A DNA stretch of 64,000 nucleotides from Azohydromonas australica DSM 1124. Lineage in GTDB: Bacteria > Pseudomonadota > Gammaproteobacteria > Burkholderiales > Burkholderiaceae_C. Below are positions 15,410-24,304 of the stretch, piece after piece. Numbering within the stretch: the first letter of the stretch is position 1; every line of letters begins with the position of its first letter. The position numbers and the translations under genes were made by a program. The DNA lies in assembly GCF_000430725.1 (NCBI RefSeq), contig NZ_KE387207.1, positions 134,577 through 198,576 on the forward strand. Direction: 5' to 3'. Under the pieces are notes generated by a model. The model was given only the letters and a program-made list of their open reading frames with translations, searched no databases and was not told where the DNA came from.

Positions 15410-17812
15410 TCAGCGCTGCTGCAGCGTCTCCACCTGCGGCTCGGGCACGGGCTGGGGCTGCGCCGCCGGGGGCGGCCCCGATTCGCCCAGCGGGCTGGGC
15501 GGCGCACCGGCGGGCGGCTGCACCGGGGCGGGCTGCGGCGGCGTGCCCGAGGTCGGGCGCACGGGCTGGATGGGCGAGCCGCGTCCGGGCACCTGGGGCT
15601 GCGCGGGCAGCACCGGCGCGTCGTTGACCGGCGTGACGGCGCTGGGCGTGGGCTGGTTGCTGACCTGCATGGCGCGGATGGCGTCATAGCGGTCCAGCGA
15701 CAGCGCCTGGGCGTCGCTCTGGTTGCGCAGCACCACCGGGCGCAGGAACACCAGCAGGTTGCTCTTCACGCGCTGGCGGTTGCGGCTCTTGAACAGGCCG
15801 CCCACCACCGGCAGGTCGGCCAGGCCGGGCACGCGGTCCTCGCCGTCGGCGTACTCGTCGCGCATGAGGCCGCCCAGCACCAGCACCTGGCCGTCGTCCA
15901 CCACCACGGTGGTCTCGATCGAGCTCTTGTCCGTGGTGGGGCCGTTGCTGGTGGTGGCGCCCGGCACCACGGCGGAGTTCTCCTGGAAGATGCTCATGCG
16001 CACCGTGCCGGCCTCGCCGATCTGGCTGCGGATGCGCAGCGTCAGGCCCACGTCGCGCCGCTCCACGGTCTGGAACGGGTTGATCGCGCCGGTGCCGGTG
16101 CCGGTGTTGGTGAAGGTGCCGGTGACGAACGGCACGTTCTGGCCCACCACGATCTTGGCTTCCTCGTTGTCCAGCGCCACGAGGTTGGGCGTGGACAGCA
16201 CGTTGCCCCCGACCTCGTTCTGCAGGAAGTTGGCCAGCGACACCAGCGTCACCACGCCGTTGACCCGGCGCACCAGACCGACGTTCAGGCCGTTGCCGGG
16301 CAGCGAGCCGGTGGAGCCGCTCGACGTGGTGCCGCCCGTCAGGGCGTTGACGCCCTGGATGATGTTGAAGACGTTGTTGTTGGCGTAGTTGGTGCCGGAG
16401 TACAGGAAGTTCTTGTCGCCTTCCTTGCCCAGGATGCCCTGCCACTGGAAGCCGAACTGCGCGGCCTTGGTGGCGTCCACGCGCACGATCATCGACTCGA
16501 CGTAGATCTGGGCGCGGCGCGAGTCGAGCTGGTCGATCACGGCGCGGATCTGCCGGTACATCGGCTCCGGCGCGGTGATGATCAGCGAGTTCGTCGCCGG
16601 GTCGGCCTGCACGAAGCCGCCGGTGCTGGGCTGCGCCGTGGCCTGCACCGGCGCCGTGGCCTGGGCCGACATCCCGGTGCTGGTGCTGCTGCCGGAGCCG
16701 GTGGCGCCGAAGCTGGTCTGCTGCACCGCGGGCTGCTGCGCCGCGGTCGGCACCGCCCCGCCGCCCACGGCGGCCGCCCCGCCCACGCCGCCGGCGCCCG
16801 TGCCCGCCTGGGTCTGCGCCGCGAAGGCCGCGCGCAGCACCGTGGCCAGGCGCACCGCGTCGGCGTTCTTGAGGTAGACGACGCGGATGTTGCCGGCGTC
16901 GCTGCCCTCGCTGGGACGGTCCAGCTTGTCCACGAAGGCGCGGATCTGCGACAGCCGCGCCGGGCTGGCCGCGCGCACCAGCAGCGAGTTGCTGCGCGGA
17001 TCGGCCAGCACCGAGGTGCCGGCGCCGCCCGCGCCCGGCACCGCGGCCTGCGCCGCGCCGGCGACGCCACCGCCGCCGTCGGCCAGGCGCTGCACCAGCG
17101 TCACCACGTCGCTGGCCACCGCGTAGCGCAGCGGGATGATCTCCACGTCGGTGCCGGTGGGCTGGTCCAGCGCGGCAATGATGCGGCCGATGCGCTGCAG
17201 GTTGTCCGCGTAGTCCGTGACCACCAGGGTGCTGGTGCTCGGGTTGGCGTTGATGGTGTTGTTGGGGCTGATGAGCGGACGCAGCACCGCCACCAGGTTG
17301 TTCGGGTTCTCGTGGTTGAGCCTGAAGATCTGCGTGAGCACCTGGTCGCCGCGCTGCGTCGGCGGCCCCACCGAGACGGTGCCGGCCTGCAGCTTGGCGT
17401 CGGCCTCGGGCACCACCTTGAGCAGCCCGCCGCTCTCCACCACCGTGAAGCCCAGCCCGCGCAGCTGCGCCAGGTAGTTCTGGTAGGCCTGGCGCACCGT
17501 GAGCGGCTGCTCGCTGTAGAGCGTGATCTGGCCGCGCACGCGCGGGTCCACCAGGATCTGCCGGTCCACCATCGCCGCGATGGCGCGCGTGACGGCCTCG
17601 ATCTCGGCGTTGACGAAGTTCAGCGTCACCGGCGTGCGCGAGTTCAGCGCCGGGCCCGAGGGCACGGCCGGCGCGGGCTGCTGGGCCTGGGCCCACAGCG
17701 GCGGCGGCAGCAGCATCGCGGCCAGCACGGCGCAGGACACGGGCCGCGCCAGGGGAAAGCTCGGGCGCCGGCGCGGCGCGACGGCGGAGGAGGGGCGCAT
17801 CTTCATGCTCAT
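15410..17812 (-). CDS. gspD: Type II secretion outer-membrane secretin GspD
   Basis: An 800-residue secretin. The N-terminus has a long basic signal region, then the N0 domain starts at [20 protein letters not shown], followed by N1-N3 domains ([40 protein letters not shown]). N3 is interrupted by a Gly/Ala/Thr/Gln-rich insertion of about 70 residues (about 320-390). The secretin core contains [12 protein letters not shown] and [22 protein letters not shown] proline-rich tail of about 75 residues ends the protein. The ATG at 17812 overlaps the gspN stop (ATGA). It forms the outer-membrane channel of the system. Confidence 0.95.
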   Translation of the reverse strand: MSMKMRPSSAVAPRRRPSFPLARPVSCAVLAAMLLPPPLWAQAQQPAPAVPSGPALNSRTPVTLNFVNAEIEAVTRAIAAMVDRQILVDPRVRGQITLYSEQPLTVRQAYQNYLAQLRGLGFTVVESGGLLKVVPEADAKLQAGTVSVGPPTQRGDQVLTQIFRLNHENPNNLVAVLRPLISPNNTINANPSTSTLVVTDYADNLQRIGRIIAALDQPTGTDVEIIPLRYAVASDVVTLVQRLADGGGGVAGAAQAAVPGAGGAGTSVLADPRSNSLLVRAASPARLSQIRAFVDKLDRPSEGSDAGNIRVVYLKNADAVRLATVLRAAFAAQTQAGTGAGGVGGAAAVGGGAVPTAAQQPAVQQTSFGATGSGSSTSTGMSAQATAPVQATAQPSTGGFVQADPATNSLIITAPEPMYRQIRAVIDQLDSRRAQIYVESMIVRVDATKAAQFGFQWQGILGKEGDKNFLYSGTNYANNNVFNIIQGVNALTGGTTSSGSTGSLPGNGLNVGLVRRVNGVVTLVSLANFLQNEVGGNVLSTPNLVALDNEEAKIVVGQNVPFVTGTFTNTGTGTGAINPFQTVERRDVGLTLRIRSQIGEAGTVRMSIFQENSAVVPGATTSNGPTTDKSSIETTVVVDDGQVLVLGGLMRDEYADGEDRVPGLADLPVVGGLFKSRNRQRVKSNLLVFLRPVVLRNQSDAQALSLDRYDAIRAMQVSNQPTPSAVTPVNDAPVLPAQPQVPGRGSPIQPVRPTSGTPPQPAPVQPPAGAPPSPLGESGPPPAAQPQPVPEPQVETLQQR

Positions 17813-18690
17813 CCGATCGTGATGATGGCCCGCGCACCTTGGCGCCGGCCGATGATGTTCACCAAATTGTTCAGGGCGGCCTCGCTGCCCTCGGCAGCGC
17901 GGGCCTCGCCGTTGAAGCGCAGCCGCGAGCCGGTCCACTGGCCCTGGCCCGAGAGCTGCAGCGCTCCCTGCAGCGTGGACAGCTCCAGCATGGTGGCCTG
18001 GCCCGTGCCCTGGATCTGCAGCCGGTAGCTGCCCAGCGGCTGCAGCGTGGACAGCCGCGAGGACACGCCCAGCAGGTCGAACTGCGCGTTGCCCTGCATC
18101 GTCGTGCGGCCCTGCACCATCTCGAACTGCAGGCCGGTCGAGTTCAGGTTCAGCAGGCCGCCGAGCTGCAGCGTGTTCCAGGGCGTGCCCAGGCCGCTGA
18201 GCCAGGCCGCGGGCCACTGGCCCAGCCGGCCGTCGCTCGGGGGCTCCAGCGTGGCGCGCAGGCGCCCGAAGCCCGGCTGCAGCCGCAGCAGGATCGGGCG
18301 CGCCATGCAGCAGTCCTGGCGCACCTGCAGCGCCGCCTGCAGCCCGGCCGGGCGCAGCGTCCACTGCAGCCGGCCGGGCAGCAGCACGGCGTCCTGGCTG
18401 TCGGGGCCGGCGCTGAGCACCAGCGCCGCGCTGCCGTTCCAGACCGTGCCGCGCGCCTGTACCAGCAGCACGCGCTGGCCGCTGGCCGAGGCCAGCCCCT
18501 GCGCCAGCCAGGCCGCCGGCGCGAACACCGCCAGCGCCACCAGGCCGCCGGTCAGCGCGCCCCACAGCGCCCAGCGCCGGCTGGCGCGCAGCATGCGCTG
18601 CCAGGCCTGCGCCGTCAGCGCGGCTTCCGCCTGCGCCAGGGCGCTGGCACGGGCCGGGCCGCGCCGCGGCCAGCTCAGGCCGCGCCTCAA
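17809..18690 (-). CDS. gspN: Type II secretion protein GspN
   Basis: A 293-residue protein with one N-terminal membrane segment (ASRRWALWGALTGGLVALAV) and a periplasmic beta-rich domain. Motifs are QRVLLVQARGTVWNGSAALV near residue 75, and GIGRLRATLEPPS-like and RLRFNGEARAAEG segments toward the end, as in the T2SSN family. The start is taken as TTG at 18690, which overlaps the gspM stop (TTGA); an internal ATG at 18594 would give 261 residues and is a fair alternative. GspN is a non-essential component of the inner-membrane complex. It is flanked by gspM and gspD with 4-bp overlaps. Confidence 0.85.
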   Translation of the reverse strand: MRRGLSWPRRGPARASALAQAEAALTAQAWQRMLRASRRWALWGALTGGLVALAVFAPAAWLAQGLASASGQRVLLVQARGTVWNGSAALVLSAGPDSQDAVLLPGRLQWTLRPAGLQAALQVRQDCCMARPILLRLQPGFGRLRATLEPPSDGRLGQWPAAWLSGLGTPWNTLQLGGLLNLNSTGLQFEMVQGRTTMQGNAQFDLLGVSSRLSTLQPLGSYRLQIQGTGQATMLELSTLQGALQLSGQGQWTGSRLRFNGEARAAEGSEAALNNLVNIIGRRQGARAIITIG

Positions 18691-19202
18691 GACGCGCTCC
18701 CCAGGGCCAGCACCAGGCTGCCGCTGAAGCCCTGGCCCGCGCGCGTGAGCTGCACCTCCACCGGCCGCGCGCGCGCGCCGCTGCGCACTTCGGCCAGGAA
18801 GTCGCGCAGCTGCTGGCCCTCGATGCCGGTGAGCGTGAGCGTGGCGCGCTCGCCCGCCACCGTGAGCTTGGCCCGGTCGCCCAGGCGCTGCGCGGCCGAG
18901 CGCAGGGCTTCCAGGCTCTGCGCCGGCGCCACCGGCGCGGTGCCGCTGAGCTCGCGCGCCTCGGCGGCCAGGCGCTGCATGCGCTGCAGCTGCGCCTCCA
19001 GCCGGTCGATCTCCACCGGTGCCTCGCGCAGCGTGCGCAGCGCCGGCTGCACCAGCAGCAGCCACAGCAGCAGCACCCCCAGCAACGCGCCCAGCACGCT
19101 CAGCAGCCGGCGCTCGCGCGGGGCCAGGGCGCGCCAGCGCGCGCGCAGCATCTCGCGCCCGACCCGCAGGCGCTGCAGTTGTTCGTTGGCCGTCGCGTTC
19201 AT
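18687..19202 (-). CDS. gspM: Type II secretion inner-membrane protein GspM
   Basis: A 171-residue single-pass protein: a cytoplasmic N-terminus ending ALAPRERRLL, one membrane segment (SVLGALLGVLLLWLLLVQPA, about 38-57), a coiled stretch (EAPVEIDRLEAQLQRMQRLA) and a small periplasmic ferredoxin-like domain. It pairs with GspL in the platform. The ATG at 19202 overlaps the gspL stop by four bases, and its own stop overlaps the gspN TTG start. Confidence 0.9.
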   Translation of the reverse strand: MNATANEQLQRLRVGREMLRARWRALAPRERRLLSVLGALLGVLLLWLLLVQPALRTLREAPVEIDRLEAQLQRMQRLAAEARELSGTAPVAPAQSLEALRSAAQRLGDRAKLTVAGERATLTLTGIEGQQLRDFLAEVRSGARARPVEVQLTRAGQGFSGSLVLALGSAS

Positions 19203-20440
19203 GCCCCGCCCTCCGGACGCAGCGTGAGCCGGCCCTCGGCCGACTCCACCACCCAGCCGCCGGGACGCAGCTGGGCCTTGAACTGCTCGATCTCCTGCGG
19301 GCTCCAGCCCGCGGCCGGCAGCGTCAGCCGCCCGGGCTCGTAGCGCAGCCCGTCCAGCGCCGGGCGCCCCTCGGGCCAGGCCAGCGCGGCGGCCGAGAGC
19401 AGCGATTCGAAGTCCGCGTCGCCAGGGCGGCCGGCGGCGGTGCGCAGCGCCTGCGTCTCGCGCTCCATCTGCAGCGGCGCGTCCAGCACCGCGCGCACCT
19501 GCGGGAAGGCCCCGCGCAGCACCTGGTCCATCGCCTGCCGGCGCTGCTCGATGCCCGAGCGCAGCTGCCACGCGTTGAGGTTCATGCCCAGCAGCTGCAC
19601 CCCGGCCAGCGCCACCAGGCCCCAGCGCACCGGGCGCCAGGGCGGGCTGCGGAACTGGCGCCAGGCGTCGCGCAGCGCCAGCATGCCGCGGTGCTGGGGC
19701 ATCAGCTCGAACTGGCGCAGGTTCCACAGCGAGCGCGCCGCTTCGAGCATGCGCTCCTCGTCGCTGAGCAGCTGCACCGGCGTGCCCAGCCAGCGCTCGG
19801 CCTCGGCGGCGGCGGCGGGGGAGGCGGTCCAGCGTGGCGGGGTTTCGCCGGCCTGCCAGCGCGCCAGCAGCTGCCGCGCCAGGCTGCCCTGCAGCCGCAG
19901 CGCGGTCACGCCGTCGGCGTCGCACCAGGTCAGCCGCAGCGGGGCTTGCGGATCGTCGCCCGGCACGGTGCTGAAGTGGCCGTGGGGCAGGGTGGCATCG
20001 GGCCAGGCCGCGGGCAGCACGCGCTCGACCAGCAGCCCGGCGCCTTCGAGCACCGCCAGCTGCGACGCCAGCCAGGGGCGGTGCGTGGCGGCGATCCAGG
20101 TCGGCTCGCCGGGCGTGGCCTTGGGCGCCAGTGCCAGGTGCACCACTTCCGGCTCCTCCAGCAGCGACTCCTCCAGCAGCCCCAGCAGCGCCGCGCGCAG
20201 CTTGGCCGCCGGGGCCTTGGGCAGCGTGGCGCGCAGCCAGCTGCAGTCGGTGTCGGCCAGCACCGCCAGCACCGTGTCGGCCCGCGGCAGCAGCGCGGCG
20301 GCGCAGCGGCCGCTGCTGCCCACGGCCAGCCCGTCGGGGCTCAGGACGTAGGCGAAATCCCCGCCGCCGCGCGGCGCCGCGGCGCCGTCATCGGCGCTCA
20401 GGCGCTCGCGGGGCGGGATCTGGACGACAAGGATGGACAT
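19199..20440 (-). CDS. gspL: Type II secretion inner-membrane protein GspL
   Basis: A 413-residue protein with an actin-like cytoplasmic N-terminal domain that recruits GspE (MSILVVQIPPRERL and ADTDCSWLRATLPKAPAAKL), one membrane segment near residue 270 (RWGLVALAGVQLLGMNLNAW) and a periplasmic C-terminal domain (LDGLRYEPGRLTLPAAGWSP). It is preceded by a 100-bp gap after gspK, the widest gap within the operon, so a secondary promoter there is possible, although no convincing one was seen. Confidence 0.92.
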   Translation of the reverse strand: MSILVVQIPPRERLSADDGAAAPRGGGDFAYVLSPDGLAVGSSGRCAAALLPRADTVLAVLADTDCSWLRATLPKAPAAKLRAALLGLLEESLLEEPEVVHLALAPKATPGEPTWIAATHRPWLASQLAVLEGAGLLVERVLPAAWPDATLPHGHFSTVPGDDPQAPLRLTWCDADGVTALRLQGSLARQLLARWQAGETPPRWTASPAAAAEAERWLGTPVQLLSDEERMLEAARSLWNLRQFELMPQHRGMLALRDAWRQFRSPPWRPVRWGLVALAGVQLLGMNLNAWQLRSGIEQRRQAMDQVLRGAFPQVRAVLDAPLQMERETQALRTAAGRPGDADFESLLSAAALAWPEGRPALDGLRYEPGRLTLPAAGWSPQEIEQFKAQLRPGGWVVESAEGRLTLRPEGGA

Positions 20441-20540
20441 GGATGGATCGAGGCTATCGGGTTTGCTGCATTGCGATGATTGGACGGTGCCCGCGCCGGC
20501 GCACGGGGCGGCAGGCTACCGCAGTTGCGTAACCGCCACG

Positions 20541-21581
20541 TTAACGGAGCGCAGCGGGATCGGCGGTGACGTTGATGCGCTCGCGCCGCAGGACGGGCAG
20601 ATTGTTCGGTCCCGTGCCGTTGCGCTCCACCAGCGAGCGCTCCACCAGCACCTGGTCGCCCAGCCGCAGCCGGCCGCGCACTTCGAAGTAATTGCTTTCG
20701 ACGCTCAAAGCGTTGGTCAGCCAGTTCGTCTGCACCGGGGTGGCAGTCGGGCCCAGCGCCTGACTCACGGCCGTGCCAAGGGTGCTCTGCTCGTAGGGCC
20801 GGTGCTCGCGCTGCTGTACCAGCACCTGGGCCGCCCCCATGCCGTTCGTCGGGATGACGGCGGCCAGCACTTCCCGGGGCGCGGTGTTGACGTTGACCTT
20901 GGTGGGCTGCGGCAGCAGCGTGACCCACGGCGCGAGCTTGGCGCGGGCCGCCTCGTCCAGCCCCAGCCAGCCGAGCTGGTCGAAGCTTTGCGGCCACAGC
21001 AGCGCCTGCGGGTCGTTGTTCAGGACCAGGGCCAGCTGGCTGGCGATCTGGAGCGCGAGGGTCGGCGACACCAGCGCCGTGCCCAGCAGCCGCTGCAGCA
21101 CGGCGACCTGGTCCTTGTCGGGCACGAAGGGGGTGCTGGTGGTGGTGCCCGAGCCGAGGCTGGTGGTGGCCTGGGTCACCAGGTTGCGCAGGTTGAAGCG
21201 CGACTGCGCATCGGTGATGTCGCCGGAGAGGAAGGCCTCTGGGCCGTCGTCGGCATTGGTGCTGCGCTCGGCAGCCAGGAAGGTGGACAGCCGCGCCTCG
21301 GCCAGCGGCACGGACCAGGGCTCGCCCAGATGGTCCACCTTGCTGGTGCGCGCATCTTCCCGAAGGATCAGCCGCGCCCAGTCCAGCGCGCCGTTGAGGA
21401 TCCAGGCCGACTGCGTGCGCGCGCGCTCGGCCGCCTCCACCTCCACCGCGCGCCACTGCTGCCACACCATGCCCGCGGCCAGCGTGGTCACCACCGTCAC
21501 CAGCACCATTGCCACCAGCAGCGCAGCGCCTGACTGGCGTGGTCGTCGCGCCGGGGCGCCGAGGCTGTGGCGCCGCGTCAT
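20541..21581 (-). CDS. gspK: Type II secretion minor pseudopilin GspK
   Basis: A 346-residue minor pseudopilin. The prepilin leader ends in RQSG, followed by AALLVAMVLVTVVTTLAAGM. Unlike the other pseudopilins, GspK lacks Glu at +5, which is true of the family. The large globular part includes GDITDAQSRFNLRNLV (about residue 110) and VNVNTAPREVLAAVI, typical GspK landmarks. It tips the pseudopilus with GspI/J. The ATG at 21581 overlaps the gspJ stop. Confidence 0.92.
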   Translation of the reverse strand: MTRRHSLGAPARRPRQSGAALLVAMVLVTVVTTLAAGMVWQQWRAVEVEAAERARTQSAWILNGALDWARLILREDARTSKVDHLGEPWSVPLAEARLSTFLAAERSTNADDGPEAFLSGDITDAQSRFNLRNLVTQATTSLGSGTTTSTPFVPDKDQVAVLQRLLGTALVSPTLALQIASQLALVLNNDPQALLWPQSFDQLGWLGLDEAARAKLAPWVTLLPQPTKVNVNTAPREVLAAVIPTNGMGAAQVLVQQREHRPYEQSTLGTAVSQALGPTATPVQTNWLTNALSVESNYFEVRGRLRLGDQVLVERSLVERNGTGPNNLPVLRRERINVTADPAALR

Positions 21582-22225
21582 GGCTGGGCCCCCAGGGCGA
21601 TGCTGCGCGTGATCGTGCCCTCGCGCGGCTGCGTGAGTGTGAGCACCACGCGCACGCCCCGGATCTGGCCGGCCGTGCCGGCGCTGGACTGGCAGTTGGT
21701 CCAGGCGTTGCCGCGGAAGAAATAGATCTGCATGCCGGTGGCGCCTTCGAGCAGGCGCAGCTGCCCGGTCTCGTTGCCCAGCAGCTGCTGGCTGCGCAGC
21801 CACTGCTCCTGCAGCTCGCCGGCGCGCTGGACCGCGGGGCTGGCCCAGCGCAGCCACAGCGGGCTGCGCAGCTGCCACGCCACCATCTGCACGCCGCCTT
21901 CGGCCACGCGGGTCAGGCGCAGCGTCGAGCCGTCGCAGGAGAGCGCCGGTACCGGACCGCCACCGCCGCTGCTGCCGGCGCTGCCCGCGGTGCCGGCGCT
22001 GGCGTCGGGGTCGTACAGCGCCTGCAGGTCCGCCTCGAGCTGCGCGACCACGGTGTTGATGCGCTCGGTGGTTTCCAGGTTGGCCTGGGTGGCCTCGCGC
22101 GCACGCGCCAGCCCGTCGATGCCGCGCCAGGCCAGGCCGGCCATCACCGACATCACCAGCAGCGCCACCAGGACCTCCACCAGCGTGAAACCGCCCGCGC
22201 GTGCGCGTCCTCGCATGGTCGTCAT
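21578..22225 (-). CDS. gspJ: Type II secretion minor pseudopilin GspJ
   Basis: A 215-residue pseudopilin with a type III leader MTTMRGRARAGG and hydrophobic helix FTLVEVLVALLVMSVMAGLA (Gly -1, Glu +5). The conserved WRGIDGLARAREAT follows, and a Gly/Ser-rich loop is at about 80-90. The ATG at 22225 overlaps the gspI stop; a second ATG three codons later also fits. It is part of the pseudopilus tip with GspI and GspK. Confidence 0.92.
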   Translation of the reverse strand: MTTMRGRARAGGFTLVEVLVALLVMSVMAGLAWRGIDGLARAREATQANLETTERINTVVAQLEADLQALYDPDASAGTAGSAGSSGGGGPVPALSCDGSTLRLTRVAEGGVQMVAWQLRSPLWLRWASPAVQRAGELQEQWLRSQQLLGNETGQLRLLEGATGMQIYFFRGNAWTNCQSSAGTAGQIRGVRVVLTLTQPREGTITRSIALGAQP

Positions 22226-22587
22226 CTCGACAGGATGGTGGAGATCACCAGCAGCGTCTGGCCGGATTCGTCGCTGACCACCGCGTCCACGCGCCGGAAG
22301 TTGGGATTGGGCGTCTGGCGCACCTTCTGAAGGCCGTTGTAGCGGCGACCGAGCTGCTCGCAGGCGAAATCGGTATCGCCGATGCCGGGGAAGGCGCGCT
22401 GCAGGCGCTGCTCGGTGAGCTGGTTCTGGGCGCACCACTGCGCGGCGCTGACCTCGGCCAGGCGCTGCGCGTTGTTGCCCAGCGCGCCCGCGGCCTTCAT
22501 GCCCGCGCCCAGCGCGATGGCCACGATGGCCAGCGCCACCAGCACCTCGATGAGCGTGAAGCCCCGGGCAGCGCGCTTCATGTTCAT
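22222..22587 (-). CDS. gspI: Type II secretion minor pseudopilin GspI
   Basis: A 121-residue pseudopilin with a short leader MNMKRAARG and helix FTLIEVLVALAIVAIALGAG. The domain has WCAQNQLTEQRL near residue 50, a GspI signature. The ATG at 22587 overlaps the gspH stop by four bases, and its stop overlaps the gspJ start. Confidence 0.93.
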   Translation of the reverse strand: MNMKRAARGFTLIEVLVALAIVAIALGAGMKAAGALGNNAQRLAEVSAAQWCAQNQLTEQRLQRAFPGIGDTDFACEQLGRRYNGLQKVRQTPNPNFRRVDAVVSDESGQTLLVISTILSR

Positions 22588-23030
22588 GGCCGCGGCGTCT
22601 CCACGACGACGAAGGGCCCCAGGCCGTCGGTGGCCAGCGTCAGGTTGCGCTCCGCCAGCCGCAGCACGAGGCGCTGCGCTCCGATCAGCGGCTCGGGCCC
22701 CAGGCGCAGCGCGCGCGCGCCCAGGATCTCGGCGCTGGTGCGGCTGTCGAGCCACTGCGTGGGCATCTTCACCGCGGGGGGCAGGTTGACGAAGCGGAAG
22801 GCGCCGTCGGTGTTGCCGGCCGAGGCCAGCTCGAAGCGCGCCGGCAGCCCGGCCGCGCGCGCCTGGGCGCGGGCCGATTCCAGCAGCGCGGACAGCCGCG
22901 CCGCCTCCTGGTCCAGCGTCTTGGCGTCGGCATCGCGCAGCGCCAGGCTGCTGACGCCGGCGGCGATGGCGATGATCGCCACCACCACCATCAGCTCGAT
23001 GAGCGTGAAGCCGCGCTGCCTGCGGGTCAT
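22584..23030 (-). CDS. gspH: Type II secretion minor pseudopilin GspH
   Basis: A 148-residue pseudopilin, leader MTRRQRG then FTLIELMVVVAIIAIAAGVS. The body has LRDADAKTLDQEAARLSALL and GLPARFELASAG, as in GspH/FimT-like proteins. The ATG at 23030 was chosen because it gives the usual 7-residue leader; the frame stays open far upstream without support. It lies 50 bp after gspG. Confidence 0.92.
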   Translation of the reverse strand: MTRRQRGFTLIELMVVVAIIAIAAGVSSLALRDADAKTLDQEAARLSALLESARAQARAAGLPARFELASAGNTDGAFRFVNLPPAVKMPTQWLDSRTSAEILGARALRLGPEPLIGAQRLVLRLAERNLTLATDGLGPFVVVETPRP

Positions 23031-23080
23031 GGTGGCTGCCGGAGGGGGAAGGCGGAAAGGGTACCGCCGGGCCAGGGCGT

Positions 23081-23515
23081 TTACTGCCAGGAGCCGACGT
23101 CGGCGTTGTTGCCTTCGCCGCCGGGCTGGCCGTCGGCGCCGAAGCTGAAGACGTCCACCTCGCCCTTCACGCCCGGGTTCACGTACTGGTAGGGCCGGCC
23201 CCAGGGGTCGTTGGGCAGCTTCTCCACGTACGCGCGCCAGTTGGGCGGCACGGTGCCGGTGGTGGGCTTGCGCACCAGCGCTTCCAGGCCCTGGCTCGCT
23301 TCCGGGTAGCGCAGGTTGTCGAGCTTGTAGAGCTTGAGAGCCTGCATCAGGTTGTTGACGTCGGTGCGCGCGGCGGTCACGCGGGCATCGTCGGCACGGT
23401 TGAGCACGTTGGGCACGATCAGCGCCGCCAGCACGCCGATGATCACCAGCACCACCATCAGCTCGATGAGCGTGAAGCCGCGCTCGCGCCGCGGTTTGGA
23501 AGAAGAAACAGGCAT
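23081..23515 (-). CDS. gspG: Type II secretion major pseudopilin GspG
   Basis: A 144-residue major pseudopilin. Leader MPVSSSKPRRERG, helix FTLIELMVVLVIIGVLAALI (Glu +5), then ALKLYKLDNLRYPEASQGLE and the C-terminal calcium-site region DPWGRPYQYVNPG and DVFSFGADGQPGGEGNNADV. It forms the pseudopilus shaft. It is the first gene of the gspGHIJKLMNDEF operon, with only 41 bp to the divergent gspC, so the two transcription units must share this short control region or have promoters inside each other. Confidence 0.96.
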   Translation of the reverse strand: MPVSSSKPRRERGFTLIELMVVLVIIGVLAALIVPNVLNRADDARVTAARTDVNNLMQALKLYKLDNLRYPEASQGLEALVRKPTTGTVPPNWRAYVEKLPNDPWGRPYQYVNPGVKGEVDVFSFGADGQPGGEGNNADVGSWQ

Positions 23516-23556
23516 GGCTACCACGCAAGTCAAGGGGGCGCCATGATAATCGCCGC

Positions 23557-24237
23557 ATGCAAGCCCGCCTGACCGCCTTCCTGCTCTGGGCCGCCGTTGC
23601 CGCCACGATCGTGTTCTGGGGGCTGCGGCTTGGCGCCCGCGCCCCGTCCGTGCCCAGGCAGGCGGTGCCGGTGTCCACCGCCGCGGGCGCGCGCGGCGAC
23701 CTGGACCGGCTGCTGGGCCACGACGCACCGGCTGCGGCCGAGGAAGCGCCGGTGTCGGCGGACGCCGGCCGCTTCCAGCTCGTGGGCGTGGTGGCTCCGC
23801 GCGGCAATGGCGGCGACACCGAGGGCCTGGCCGTGATCGCCGTGGACGGCAAGCCCGCGCGCACCTACCGCGTCGGCGGGGCCGTGGACGATCGCTGGGT
23901 GCTGCAGTCGGTGCGCACGCGCGGCGCCTCGCTGGGCCCGCGCGGCGGCAATGCTCAGGTCCAGCTGGAGCTGCCGCCGCCGCCCGTGGCCAGCACCGGC
24001 ACGCTGCCGGCGGCCGGCAGCGATGAACCGGCCGCGGCGGCGCAGCCCGGCCGGCTGCCGCCCAACGGCGCCGCGCCGCGCAACCTGCCGCCGGGCCAGA
24101 TGCCGCCAGGCATGGCGCGGCAGCAGATCCCGCAGCAGCAGATGCCTCAGGACCTGCCGCAGGACATGCCGGTGCAGGAGGCCCCGGTGCAGCAGGAGGC
24201 GGAGCCGGCCGATCCGGCGCAAGGGCAGGGCGGCTGA
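23557..24237 (+). CDS. gspC: Type II secretion protein GspC-like (often annotated 'protein N')
   Basis: A 226-residue protein with an N-terminal membrane anchor (LTAFLLWAAVAATIVFWGLR) and a periplasmic HR domain (about 70-140: FQLVGVVAPRGNGGDTEGLA, then YRVGGAVDDRWVLQSVRTRG). It lacks the PDZ domain of classical GspC and instead ends in about 75 residues rich in Pro, Gln and Met (NLPPGQMPPGM, QQQMPQDLPQDMPVQEAP). The HR domain contacts the secretin N0 domain and links inner and outer membrane parts. It diverges from gspG, the usual arrangement in Comamonadaceae. Confidence 0.88.
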   Translation: MQARLTAFLLWAAVAATIVFWGLRLGARAPSVPRQAVPVSTAAGARGDLDRLLGHDAPAAAEEAPVSADAGRFQLVGVVAPRGNGGDTEGLAVIAVDGKPARTYRVGGAVDDRWVLQSVRTRGASLGPRGGNAQVQLELPPPPVASTGTLPAAGSDEPAAAAQPGRLPPNGAAPRNLPPGQMPPGMARQQIPQQQMPQDLPQDMPVQEAPVQQEAEPADPAQGQGG

Positions 24238-24246
24238 CACGCCGCA

Positions 24247-24287
24247 CCCGCCCCGCAGGGCGGGCGGTGAAAGGCCCGCCGGGCCTT
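24247..24287. terminator. Possible bidirectional terminator between gspC and ilvA
   Basis: Two adjacent GC-rich hairpins: CCCGCCC-CGCA-GGGCGGG (24247-24264) and AAGGCCC-GCC-GGGCCTT (24271-24287). They lie between the convergent ends of gspC and ilvA. There is no clear T tract, so termination is only suggested. Confidence 0.3.
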
Positions 24288-24304
24288 GCGCACGCCAGGG
24301 CGCT

